Part shown: piece after piece, positions 44,813 to 53,073 of the stretch
How the letters are laid out: every line of letters starts with the position of its first letter
How positions within the stretch are numbered: position 1 is the first letter of the stretch
Origin: Pelagibius sp. Alg239-R121
Lineage (GTDB): Bacteria > Pseudomonadota > Alphaproteobacteria > Kiloniellales > Kiloniellaceae
NCBI RefSeq assembly: GCF_947331435.1
Contig: NZ_CAMZOF010000011.1
Location: 221,203-285,202, forward strand
Length of the DNA: 64,000 bases
Direction: 5' to 3'
Translations under genes and position numbers: made by a program
Notes under the pieces: model-generated
The model's database searches: none
Seen by the model: the letters and a program-made list of their open reading frames with translations, nothing else
Told to the model about the DNA's origin: nothing

Positions 44813-45238
44813 ATGACAGAGAGACCAATCCCAGCGGCCCTCGCCGTTGTCATTCGAGAGTCGCATTTCTTGCTGGTGCGCAGAAACAACAGGCCCGACA
44901 AGGGTCTCTGGGGCTTTCCCGGCGGCAAGATCGAACGTGGCGAGACGGTGATGGAAGCGGCGATCCGCGAACTGCGCGAGGAAACCGGCATCGAGGCCGA
45001 AGCGCGCGACACCCTGACTTCGGTCGATGTGATTATCCGGGGCAAGAATGGCGAACTGCAGCACCATTACGTTCTGGTCGCCGTCCTCTGCGATTATCTG
45101 GGTGGAGAGCCTCTTGCAGCCGATGACGTCTCGGAAGCCGAATGGTTTGAATACGAGGAGATCCTGGCAACCCCCGAGGACAAGAGCCCGGCCGTCGGCC
45201 GGGTGGCACAGCAGGCGATGGTGCGGCATAAGGCCTAA
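44813..45238 (+). CDS. NUDIX hydrolase
   Basis: 141 residues. The Nudix box is complete: GGKIERGETVMEAAIRELREETGI follows the GX5EX7REUXEEXGU pattern. The N-terminal LAVVIRESHFLLVRRNNRPDKGLWGFPGG resembles ADP-ribose/NADH-type or MutT-like pyrophosphohydrolases. The substrate is a nucleoside-diphosphate-linked compound, not further definable. Confidence 0.93.
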   Translation: MTERPIPAALAVVIRESHFLLVRRNNRPDKGLWGFPGGKIERGETVMEAAIRELREETGIEAEARDTLTSVDVIIRGKNGELQHHYVLVAVLCDYLGGEPLAADDVSEAEWFEYEEILATPEDKSPAVGRVAQQAMVRHKA

Positions 45239-45257
45239 AACAGCCGCGCAATACACC

Positions 45258-45674
45258 CTATGCGTCTTTCTTCGGGCGCCACGCCTCGTACTTCGGGAGT
45301 CCGTCACCCAACTGAACCCAGGGTAACTTCTCCACCGTCCTAACATGATAGGCGGGTGCTACATCTTCTGGGTTATTCAGTGTTGCCAAAGGAAAGTCGA
45401 GATCAGGCAGGCAATCCTTGTGCTGGTACAGAATCTCGGTACCGCATCCGGTGCACCGGCTTCGTGTTACGTCCGGCGACGAGGCGAATTTCGACAATGC
45501 GCCCTGGGTCAGCTCGAAGCGGGTTTGAGGCACGCGCCCCCAGGCTACAAACGGCGCACCGGAACTTCTCCGGCAGCTTTCACAATGGCAATAGAAGGCA
45601 TCGTCTGGCTGACCGGTAATCCGGTACTGCACGGCACCGCACAAGCATCGCCCTGAAAGCTCCGTTCGGCTCAT
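45258..45674 (-). CDS. GFA family zinc protein (Gfa/CENP-V domain)
   Basis: 138 residues from ATG 45674. The GFA fold is defined by zinc cysteines: SGRCLCGAVQY, CHCESCRRSSGAPFVAW and RSRCTGCGTEI. The family is named for glutathione-dependent formaldehyde-activating enzyme, but most members, like this one, have no proven activity. It is convergent with the NUDIX gene. Confidence 0.92.
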   Translation of the reverse strand: MSRTELSGRCLCGAVQYRITGQPDDAFYCHCESCRRSSGAPFVAWGRVPQTRFELTQGALSKFASSPDVTRSRCTGCGTEILYQHKDCLPDLDFPLATLNNPEDVAPAYHVRTVEKLPWVQLGDGLPKYEAWRPKKDA

Positions 45675-45932
45675 GGGGTCCCTCCAATACTCAAAACAGG
45701 TTGCTGCGTGGTCGCCGCGGTTTTGCCATTGAGAGCAGATTATGGACGGAGGAAAGCTGGAAGCCAAAGCGTTGCTGTCCAGAGGCCTAAAACCGAGACT
45801 TGCCTATTGCCGAGTCTGGTCCTATATTCGATTTATATTTGTATACATATAATTTTATCTACTCCACCGCATTCTGGCGGAGCCACTCAACACATTCGGC
45901 GTGTGTGACAATTGGAATTGAAGGAGCTTTTC

Positions 45933-46454
45933 ATGCAAGCCGTTGGTCCAACCATGATGTCGCCCAGTAACTTCATGCGCTTTCCCTGGATGGAGCAGGC
46001 GTTGGAGGAATATGGCGTCAAGGAACTGCCCGGCAACGCGCACAATCCGCGGATCGTCGAATATTTCTCGACCATGAAAACCAAGTGGCAATTTCAGAAC
46101 GACGAGTCCGAATGGTGTTCGGCCTTTATCAACTGGGTGATGGAGCAAAATTCCATCCCGGGAACCGACAAACCGACCGCGCGCTCCTGGTTGAAGTGGG
46201 GCAATCCCCTGCCGGACGATGCACCGATGTACGGGGCCGTCACCATTTTGTGGCGTGGATCACGACGGGGTTGGCAGGGGCATGTCGCGTTCTTTGTCGG
46301 TGTGGACGGCAATGATATTATCCTGCTGGGTGGAAATCAGCGTGGTGACGAAGGCGGCCCGAGCAATCAGGTTTCGATCCGCGCCTATCCGAAACGCCGT
46401 CTGCTCGGCTTCCGCTGGCCGACCGCGTACAGCCGCGAAATCGTTTGTCGTTGA
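45933..46454 (+). CDS. TIGR02594/CHAP-like Cys-His peptidase protein
   Basis: 173 residues from ATG 45933, with AAGGAG upstream. A Cys-His arrangement of the NlpC/CHAP kind is seen: EWCSAFINWVMEQ holds the nucleophile Cys and GHVAFFVGVDGNDIILLGGNQ the His. This matches the TIGR02594 family, found in phage and bacterial cell-wall-related proteins. No signal peptide is visible. It is followed after 17 bases by a lipoprotein gene. Confidence 0.8.
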   Translation: MQAVGPTMMSPSNFMRFPWMEQALEEYGVKELPGNAHNPRIVEYFSTMKTKWQFQNDESEWCSAFINWVMEQNSIPGTDKPTARSWLKWGNPLPDDAPMYGAVTILWRGSRRGWQGHVAFFVGVDGNDIILLGGNQRGDEGGPSNQVSIRAYPKRRLLGFRWPTAYSREIVCR

Positions 46455-46471
46455 AACCGGGAGATCGTCAC

Positions 46472-46996
46472 ATGACTTTGAAATCCTTGGTTCCCGTGCT
46501 GGCACTGCTTCTTGGCTTCGCCCTGACCGGCTGCGCAGCCCCCGAGAAAACAGCCCCTGAACCGCCGGCGAAGGCCAACCCCGCCCCGCCAGCTCTGACG
46601 GAAGGCGAACAGAAGGCGTTGCAATACGCCATGAATCGCTTCGTTGCCGCCCTGAAGGCTTCGGACACTTCAGCCTTCGCGACGCTCTTTCCTCAGCGCG
46701 GCGTCTGGACCTTCCAGAGCACCCTCGGCGAAGCGGAAGCACGCAGCGTGCACAGCCTCTTCGATCTGCGCCGTGACCTTGCAGAACGCAGTGGCCTTTA
46801 TGAGAGTTTTTTTGAAGGCGACGGTGACAGTATCAGAGACTTCGTCGAAACGACGCGCGGCCACCCCTGGCAGCGCAGTGGCGAACAACAGTTTTCCCCA
46901 CCGGATCTGCCCGACATCAAGGATTTGATGTTCATCCGCTGGCGCCAGGAAGACGGCCTCTGGGTGGTCGATGCAGTTGCTGCGCCTTTTGCGTAA
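46472..46996 (+). CDS. Hypothetical lipoprotein
   Basis: 174 residues from ATG 46472. A signal sequence ends in the lipobox LTGC, then a Pro/Ala/Glu-rich linker (APEKTAPEPPAKANPAPPA) and a globular domain (ALQYAMNRFVAALKASDTSAFATLFPQRGVWTFQ) that looks like a small NTF2-like fold. No family named. Probably co-transcribed with the Cys-His protein upstream. Confidence 0.75.
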   Translation: MTLKSLVPVLALLLGFALTGCAAPEKTAPEPPAKANPAPPALTEGEQKALQYAMNRFVAALKASDTSAFATLFPQRGVWTFQSTLGEAEARSVHSLFDLRRDLAERSGLYESFFEGDGDSIRDFVETTRGHPWQRSGEQQFSPPDLPDIKDLMFIRWRQEDGLWVVDAVAAPFA

Positions 46997-47045
46997 AGGC
47001 GGGATAGGATCTGAGCATAGGCGCCGACGAGACTAAAGGTTCCCG

Positions 47046-47975
47046 CTAAAGCGAGTTCGCATTGAAAGTATCGCAGGCCTCAAGTCGCCCATTCTTGAGG
47101 CCAAGCCGAAACCAGCGCTGCCGCTGTTCGGAACTGCCGTGCGTAAAGGAATCCGGCACGACCCGGCCACCCGCCTGACGCTGCAAAGTATCATCGCCAA
47201 TGGCGCTGGCAGCCCCCAAAGCTTCCTCGATATCTCCTTGCTCCAAAATCGCTTTCGTTCTCTCAGCGTGGTTGGCCCATACGCCGGCAAAACAATCCGC
47301 CTGCAACTCCAGCCGGACGGAAAGAGCGTTCGACTGCACCTTGCTCACGCTGGACTGGACCTCGCGGACGCGTTGCGAGATTCCCAGCAGAGTCTGAACA
47401 TGATGCCCAACTTCATGCGCAATCACATAGGCTTGTGCGAAATCGCCGGGCGCATGGAACCTCTCTCTTAGCGAACGAAAAAAGTCTAGGTCCAGATAAA
47501 CTTTGCGATCGCCCGGACAATAGAACGGCCCCACCGCTGAACTGGCCGATCCACAGGCTGAACGCACACCATCGGAGAAGAGAACGAGCTTTGGCTCCTG
47601 GTATCGCTGCTTGAGCTGGGTTTCAAACAAGACGTGCCAAACATCTTCGGTATCGGCGAGAACGACAGCCACGAAGTCGCGCAGCGGATCAGACCCGGAG
47701 TCTCTCGATGCAGAGCGGGTGAATGGAGCATCACCTGCCGGTTCCTGCATACCAGTTAGCAACATGGAAGGATCGACACCGAAGAGCAATGCGACGACGA
47801 CCACAGCAACGAGTCCGAAGCCACCAACGGCGGAGCGCCGTCCCACACGGCGACGGCCACCCCTGCCCCGTCGTCCGAGATTCATGGGGAACGAGATACG
47901 CCCAGATCTGCCGCCACCACTGCTGCCACGGCGATCCTCGATATTCGAACTCTGCCTGCGCCCCCGCCACTTCAT
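47046..47975 (-). CDS. ypfJ: YpfJ-type neutral zinc metallopeptidase
   Basis: 309 residues from ATG 47975 (GGAGG eleven bases upstream). MKWRGRRQSSNIEDRRG is the family start; a Gly/Arg-rich stretch precedes one membrane helix (FGLVAVVVVALLFGV). The zinc site is VIAHEVGHHVQ with the third ligand in ELQADCFAGVWA. Members of the family carry a large extracytoplasmic peptidase domain; their substrate is unknown. Confidence 0.92.
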   Translation of the reverse strand: MKWRGRRQSSNIEDRRGSSGGGRSGRISFPMNLGRRGRGGRRRVGRRSAVGGFGLVAVVVVALLFGVDPSMLLTGMQEPAGDAPFTRSASRDSGSDPLRDFVAVVLADTEDVWHVLFETQLKQRYQEPKLVLFSDGVRSACGSASSAVGPFYCPGDRKVYLDLDFFRSLRERFHAPGDFAQAYVIAHEVGHHVQTLLGISQRVREVQSSVSKVQSNALSVRLELQADCFAGVWANHAERTKAILEQGDIEEALGAASAIGDDTLQRQAGGRVVPDSFTHGSSEQRQRWFRLGLKNGRLEACDTFNANSL

Positions 47976-48296
47976 TTTTGCCTCCACCCAAGCAACAATC
48001 AGGAGGTTAAGCCACCTCCAAGAAAGTTCCAAGTCTGCAGAAAACAGGCGGTTGCGGCGGAGCATCGGATGCCTTGCCCGCCGGCTCAAAGAATGCCGGG
48101 TGCGGGTGGTCTACGAGACTGTTGCGCTTTAAATCAGGAGCGGCCCAGGCCTCACCTTCGCGCACACCATCGAGAAAGGCATCCAGTGACACGGCTAATT
48201 CTTGGCAGTCAACCTGGCGCGCAGCCCTTTTGAAGGAGCGGTGTTTTTTCGTTTTATACCCCGCTCTGAAGTCTTTCAGCCTCTCGTTCCCCGCCA
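47976..48296. other. 321-bp gap, possible but unsupported minus-strand ORF
   Basis: A 96-codon frame (48007-48297, GTG start overlapping the stop of the gene before it) is open, but the sequence is low in family-like features. I do not call it. No RNA or repeat was seen here. Confidence 0.4.
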
Positions 48297-48614
48297 CTAC
48301 TTCGCTTCTTTCGACCGCACCTCCACCAGGAAGTTCTCAAGTACGTTTTCTAACTTGCCGCAAGGGAGTCGGACGCGGTCGTATTTTTGCAGATCGTTTT
48401 TGTGGCGGCCGGTCTTGAATTCTTCAAGACTGCCATAGCGTGATTGAAGTTCATTGACCAAGTCATGATGGCCACAATGGCGCGCAAACGCTGTATACTT
48501 CCCAAGCGTATAGAGCGTCGACTCTTCCGCCTCGAGAGACGCAGGTGCGATTCCAACCGCAATTGCACATAAAAAGAGCGCCAGAGAAACCTGACGCGAT
48601 GTCGCCGAAAACAT
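48297..48614 (-). CDS. Hypothetical exported protein
   Basis: 105 residues. A signal peptide (LALFLCAIAVGIAPASLEA) and a short mature domain with two cysteines (FARHCGHHDLVNELQSRYGSLEEFKTG and RVRLPCGKLENVLENFL), likely disulphide-bonded in the periplasm. No family recognised. Confidence 0.65.
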   Translation of the reverse strand: MFSATSRQVSLALFLCAIAVGIAPASLEAEESTLYTLGKYTAFARHCGHHDLVNELQSRYGSLEEFKTGRHKNDLQKYDRVRLPCGKLENVLENFLVEVRSKEAK

Positions 48615-48719
48615 AGGCCTACCTCGCCAATATCAATCTAAAATCGAATTTCTATCCCGACGATATCGCAAATTTGAGACAAAACAAGTCGTTTTGACCG
48701 AAAAATGTCACAGACATCA

Positions 48720-49310
48720 CTACTCCCGGATGCGTTTGTCCAGCTTTTCCAGGATCTTATCGAAGGCCGTGATTTCCTTTTCGCTGAGGACCGACAGGAA
48801 CTCCCGCTCCCAGGCCAATGCCATCGGCGCGATCTTGTCATAGATGCGCTTGCCCTTGGCCGAAAGCTTCAGGCTGCTCACCCGGTTGTCTCGCGCGTCG
48901 GTCTCGCGCTTGACCAGACCCGCCGTCTGCATCCGGGAAATGGCGCGGCTGACCTTCACCTTGTCCATAGAGGTGCGTTCAGCGACTTCATTGGCAGACA
49001 GGGGCGCCGCGCGGCCCAGATTGGCCATCACCCTCCACTCGGGGATCGAGAGGCCGAAACGCGCCTGATACTGCGAGGCCAGCGCCCGGCTGACCAGATT
49101 GTTCAGCACCGAGAGGCGGTAAGGCAGGAAGTTGTCCAGCTCCAACACGGCCGCATCGGAGCCCTGCTTCAGCGAAGCGGCGGCCTGCGTCTCGGCAGGC
49201 TCCGTCGCCGGGCGGCGTTCCTGCCGGCGGGTCCCGCGTTCCCGCTCCTGGCGCCCCCGTTCGGAGCGGCCGCGTTTCGCGCGTTCCATCGAGTCAGCTT
49301 TTTCGGCCAT
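48720..49310 (-). CDS. MarR family repressor of the homogentisate genes
   Basis: 196 residues from ATG 49310. A long basic, Arg/Glu-rich N-terminal extension (RAKRGRSERGRQERERGTRRQERR) precedes a standard MarR domain: YRLSVLNNLVSRALASQY, the recognition part ANEVAERTSMDKVKVSRAISRMQTAGLV and wing RETDARDNRVSSLKLSAKGKRIYD. Divergent from hmgA, with a perfect palindrome between, so it is the likely local repressor; the ligand is expected to be an aromatic intermediate. Confidence 0.9.
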   Translation of the reverse strand: MAEKADSMERAKRGRSERGRQERERGTRRQERRPATEPAETQAAASLKQGSDAAVLELDNFLPYRLSVLNNLVSRALASQYQARFGLSIPEWRVMANLGRAAPLSANEVAERTSMDKVKVSRAISRMQTAGLVKRETDARDNRVSSLKLSAKGKRIYDKIAPMALAWEREFLSVLSEKEITAFDKILEKLDKRIRE

Positions 49311-49681
49311 AGGGCCTCCGAATTTCCGGCACCCCGGCGAGACTCCACCGGTGATGCGATACACGACTTGACATTAGTTTCATATGAAACCATTTTGGTT
49401 GCAACCGAAGAGTAGCCAAAAACGGGCCGCTAGGAAAACACCGCTGTTAGGAAACGCCGGCTGGATGGTCATACAGCGAGTAAGACCGAGAGTCGGGCAG
49501 AGGGTCAGACCAAGAGTCGGAAGACGCGATCATAGGGAGAGAACGTCCGGCGCCGCGCTGAAAGGGCGACAGAGCGGACCGGCTGCCACCCGCCATTCCC
49601 TCCCACCAAAAGTGATCCGCGCGCCGGCAAACCGACTCACACCCCGCTTGGCCCGAACTCAATTCTAAGGAGCGCCAGAGG
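49311..49681. other. 371-bp marR / hmgA intergenic region
   Basis: Contains the palindrome at 49377-49390 (listed separately) and, at about 49480-49525, two imperfect direct repeats (AGACCGAGAGTCGG and AGACCAAGAGTCGG). hmgA has AAGGAGCGCCAGAGG upstream of its ATG. An open + frame here is Arg-rich and not protein-like. Confidence 0.5.
49377..49390. promoter_or_regulatory. GTTTCATATGAAAC palindrome, marR operator
   Basis: A perfect 14-base palindrome about 67 bases upstream of the marR start and 290 upstream of hmgA. The one-base variant GTTTCATCTGAAAC lies before maiA (42425-42438). Confidence 0.75.
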
Positions 49682-50836
49682 ATGAAACGCCACATTTCTT
49701 TTCAACATATCGAGGGACTGGCGTCCCGGCAGGCGCACGCCAAGCTGCCCGAGGGCACCTACGAGCGGGAGATGGGCAAGGAAGGCTTCTTCGGCCCGGC
49801 CGCCCACATCTATCACAAGAACCCGCCAACCGGCTGGATAGACTGGGAAGGCCCCTTACGCCCCCGCGCCTTCGACCTGACCCTGATCAACCAGATCGAG
49901 GCTTCGCCCTGGGACGCCCGCGACGTGCTGCACAATGCCTCGGTTCAGGTTCGGTTTTGGCGAGTCCCTGAGACCATGGACAAACTCGCGCGCAACGGCG
50001 ACGGCGACGAGCTGATCTTCCTGCATCAGGGCAAGGGCGACCTTTTCTGCGACTTCGGTCATCTGGAGGTCGAAGCCGGCGACTACATCATGATCCCGCG
50101 CGGCACCATGTGGCGGCTGGAATCAGATGAGCCCATGACCGCCCTGCTGATCGAAGCCACCAACGGCAGTTACATGCTGCCCGACAAGGGCATGCTCGGC
50201 CCGCACGCGATCTTCGATCCGGCCATGCTGGACGTCCCGGCGCTGAACGAGACCTTCAAGGACCAGCAGTCTGATGGCAAGGAATCTGGCGAGAACGGCT
50301 CGGGTAAGACCTGGCAAGTCGCCATCAAGCGCCGCAATCAGATCAGCACCGTGACCTTCCCCTTCAACCCGCTGGATGCGGTGGGCTGGAAAGGCGACCT
50401 GGCGCCGGTGCGCATCAACGTGCGCGACATCCGCCCGCTGCTGAGCGACCGCTATCACCTGCCGCCCTCGGCCCACACCACCTTCGTGGGGAATCGCTTC
50501 GTGGTCTGCACCTTTGCGCCGCGCCCCTTCGAGAGCGATCCGGATGCGCTGAAGGTGCCCTTCTATCACAACAACGACGACTACGACGAAGTGCTGTTCT
50601 ATCACGCAGGCGACTTCTTCAGCCGGGACAACATCCATCCTGGCATGATGACCTTCCACCCCTGCGGCTTCACCCACGGCCCGCACCCGAAAGCCCTGGC
50701 GGGTGCCTTCAAACCCAAGAAGGCGGCGACCGACGAATACGCGGTGATGATCGATACCCGCGACGCCCTGGAGGTCGGTGACCTGCCCAGCGGCATCGAA
50801 CAGCCGGACTACGTGAAAAGCTGGCGCGTCACTTAA
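49682..50836 (+). CDS. hmgA: Homogentisate 1,2-dioxygenase
   Basis: 384 residues, cupin fold, bacterial short type. GYEREMG-like EREMGKEGFFGPAAHIYHKNPPTGW begins the family; DELIFLHQGKGDLFCDFGHLEVEAGDYIMIPRGTMWR is the first cupin. The iron ligands of the second cupin fall in NNDDYDEVLFYHAGDFFSR and FHPCGFTHGPHP (Glu and His). The enzyme opens homogentisate to maleylacetoacetate. First gene of the operon hmgA-fahA-MBL. Confidence 0.95.
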   Translation: MKRHISFQHIEGLASRQAHAKLPEGTYEREMGKEGFFGPAAHIYHKNPPTGWIDWEGPLRPRAFDLTLINQIEASPWDARDVLHNASVQVRFWRVPETMDKLARNGDGDELIFLHQGKGDLFCDFGHLEVEAGDYIMIPRGTMWRLESDEPMTALLIEATNGSYMLPDKGMLGPHAIFDPAMLDVPALNETFKDQQSDGKESGENGSGKTWQVAIKRRNQISTVTFPFNPLDAVGWKGDLAPVRINVRDIRPLLSDRYHLPPSAHTTFVGNRFVVCTFAPRPFESDPDALKVPFYHNNDDYDEVLFYHAGDFFSRDNIHPGMMTFHPCGFTHGPHPKALAGAFKPKKAATDEYAVMIDTRDALEVGDLPSGIEQPDYVKSWRVT

Positions 50837-50901
50837 CGTGCGTCACCTGACGGCCATCGAAAACAACTAAAACCAACACAAAAAGACTCAGAGAGATCCC
50901 T

Positions 50902-51888
50902 ATGAAACTCGCCAGCATCAAATCCGCCAGCCGCGACGGCACCTTGATCGTGGTCAGCCGCGACCTGTCCCATGCCGTCGAAGTCCCCGGCATCGCCGCC
51001 ACGCTGCAGGCCGCCATCGAGGACTGGGAGACCAAGGCGCCCGAACTGGAAGCGGTCTACGCCAAGCTGAACGCCGGTGAACTCAGCGCCGCCTTCGAGC
51101 TGGACCCGGTCACCCTGGAATCGCCCCTGCCCCGCGCCTATCAATGGGCCGACGGTTCGGCCTACGTCAACCACGTGGAACTGGTGCGCAAGGCCCGCGG
51201 CGCGGAGATGCCATCGAGCTTCTGGAGCGATCCGCTGATGTATCAGGGCGGCTCCGACAACTTCATCGGCCCGCGCGACGACGTGGTGCTGGGCAGCGAG
51301 GACTGGGGCATCGATTTCGAATCCGAGATCGCCGTGATCCTGGACGACACGCCCATGACCGTCACCCCGGAAAACGCCAAGGACCACATCAAGCTGCTGA
51401 TGCTGGTCAACGACGTGTCCCTGCGCAACCTGATCCCCGCCGAGCTGGCCAAGGGCTTCGGCTTTTTCCACGCCAAGCCCTCCAGCGCCTTTTCGCCCGT
51501 GGCGGTCACGCCCGACGAGTTGGGCGATGCCTGGGACGGCGGCAAGGTCAACCTGCCCCTGGTCACGCACCTGAACGGCGAGCTCTTCGGCAAGCCCAAC
51601 GCCGGCGTCGACATGACCTTCGACTTCCCGCAGTTGGTCGCCCACGCCTCCAAGTCGCGCAAGCTGATGGCCGGCTGCATCATCGGCTCGGGCACGGTCT
51701 CGAACCTGGACCGCTCCGCCGGATCGTCATGTCTGGCGGAACAGCGCATGCTGGAGATCATCGACGAGGGCGCGGCCAAGACCCCCTTCATGCAGTTCGG
51801 CGACCGGGTCCGCATCGAGATGCTGGCCGAGGACGGCCATTCCATTTTCGGCGCCATCGACCAGCAGGTCGTGAAGCACCAGAGCTAA
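50902..51888 (+). CDS. fahA: Fumarylacetoacetate hydrolase
   Basis: 328 residues of the FAH fold, the shorter bacterial form. The metal-binding ExE appears in GIDFESEIAVILDD, followed by KLLMLVNDVSLRNLIPAELAKGFGF and GCIIGSGTVSNLD. It splits fumarylacetoacetate to fumarate and acetoacetate, the last step after HmgA and MaiA. Spacing is 65 bases to hmgA and 25 to the MBL gene. Confidence 0.95.
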   Translation: MKLASIKSASRDGTLIVVSRDLSHAVEVPGIAATLQAAIEDWETKAPELEAVYAKLNAGELSAAFELDPVTLESPLPRAYQWADGSAYVNHVELVRKARGAEMPSSFWSDPLMYQGGSDNFIGPRDDVVLGSEDWGIDFESEIAVILDDTPMTVTPENAKDHIKLLMLVNDVSLRNLIPAELAKGFGFFHAKPSSAFSPVAVTPDELGDAWDGGKVNLPLVTHLNGELFGKPNAGVDMTFDFPQLVAHASKSRKLMAGCIIGSGTVSNLDRSAGSSCLAEQRMLEIIDEGAAKTPFMQFGDRVRIEMLAEDGHSIFGAIDQQVVKHQS

Positions 51889-51913
51889 ACAACACCCCGC
51901 AGGAGAGAGAACC

Positions 51914-52891
51914 ATGACCGCCAAATTTGCTTCGCAGGGCGACCTGCAGGAAAAGAAAATCACCTTCACCGAACTGGCCGAAGGCGTCTACGCCTACACC
52001 GCCGAGGGCGATCCCAACTCGGGTGTGGTGATAGGCGATGACAGCGTGATGGTGATGGATGCCCAGGCCACGCCGGTCCAGGCGCAATCCCTGATCAATT
52101 GTATCCGCAGCGTCACCGACAAGCCCATCAAGCACGTGGTGCTCAGCCACTATCACGCGGTGCGGGTCATGGGCGCCTCGGCCTACGGCGCGCAGGAAAT
52201 CATCGCCAGCCAGGGCACCTATGACCTGATCGTCGAGCGCGGCGAACAGGATTTCAAATCGGAAGTCCAGCGCTTCCCGCGTCTCTTCGACTCAGTCGAA
52301 TCCGTGCCCGGCCTGACCTGGCCGACCATGACCTTCGAGAGCGAGATGACGATCCGCCTCGGCAAGCGCGAAGTGCAACTGAAACACATCGGTCGCGGCC
52401 ACACCAAGGGCGACATCATCGCCTGGCTGCCCGACGACAAGATCTGCTTCTCAGGTGATCTGGTCGAGTTCGGCGCAACGCCCTACACCGGCGACGCCTA
52501 CCTGACCGACTGGCCGACCACTCTCGCCAACCTGCGCAAATTTGACGCCCAGAAACTGATCCCCGGCCGGGGCGACGCGCTGGAAACGCCGGAAGATGTC
52601 GCCAAGGCCATCGACGGCACCCAGGCCTTCCTGAGCGAGATGTTCGAAGCCGTCAAACAGGGCGTGGCCGAAAAGAAGGAACTGAACGCCGTCTACGCCG
52701 AGACCTTCGCCAAACTGTCCGAGAAATACGGCGAGTGGGTGATCTTCGAGCACTGTATGCCCTTCGACGTGACCCGCGCCTTCGACGAAGCCCAGGGCAT
52801 CACCGATCCGCGCATCTGGACCGCCGAACGCGACATGGAAATGTGGGCCGCCCTGGAGCGCGACAAGGAAGTTAAATTTGCCGAAGCGTAG
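51914..52891 (+). CDS. MBL-fold hydrolase with degenerate HxHxDH motif
   Basis: 325 residues. The fold is clear: AEGVYAYTAEGDPNSGVVIGDDSVMVMDA, KHVVLSHYHAVRVMGA, GRGHTKGDIIAWLPDDKICFSGDLVEFG. The canonical HxHxDH reads H79-Y-H81-A-V83-R84, so the Asp and second-site His are replaced by Val and Arg; a complete two-zinc site is unlikely. The gene is locked between fahA and the FAD monooxygenase, so it should act on the same aromatic route, perhaps as a thioester or ester hydrolase or a binding protein. Confidence 0.85.
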   Translation: MTAKFASQGDLQEKKITFTELAEGVYAYTAEGDPNSGVVIGDDSVMVMDAQATPVQAQSLINCIRSVTDKPIKHVVLSHYHAVRVMGASAYGAQEIIASQGTYDLIVERGEQDFKSEVQRFPRLFDSVESVPGLTWPTMTFESEMTIRLGKREVQLKHIGRGHTKGDIIAWLPDDKICFSGDLVEFGATPYTGDAYLTDWPTTLANLRKFDAQKLIPGRGDALETPEDVAKAIDGTQAFLSEMFEAVKQGVAEKKELNAVYAETFAKLSEKYGEWVIFEHCMPFDVTRAFDEAQGITDPRIWTAERDMEMWAALERDKEVKFAEA

Positions 52892-52900
52892 GTTGATTAA

Positions 52901-53044
52901 GTTCGGCTGACGCCGAACCGGCTCCGGCAAGTTGTTTGACTAAGTTTCGGCTAGCGCCGAAACCGGCACCAGCCCGCTCCCCCTTCCCGGCCACCCAATG
53001 CGATTATCCTGTGGGTGGCCGGGAGGGGGAGCGGGCCGGTGCCG
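52901..53044. repeat. Two small and one large inverted repeat between MBL and FAD genes
   Basis: Unit 1 is GTTCGGC-TGAC-GCCGAAC (52901-52918); unit 2, similar in sequence, is GTTTCGGC-TAGC-GCCGAAAC (52944-52963). The third runs from 52964 to 53044: arms of about 33 bases (CGGCACC...CCACCCA and TGGGTGG...GGTGCCG) match except for one mismatch and one extra base, with a 14-base loop. As RNA these would fold strongly. They end 30 bases before the FAD gene. Confidence 0.85.
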
Positions 53045-53073
53045 AGCTAAACAAAACAATAGAGGACGCACTT

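Noticed and set aside
48007..48297. 96-codon minus-strand ORF after the small exported protein
   Set aside because: GTG start overlaps the preceding stop, which is suggestive, but composition and sequence do not look protein-like and there is no recognisable RBS or domain.
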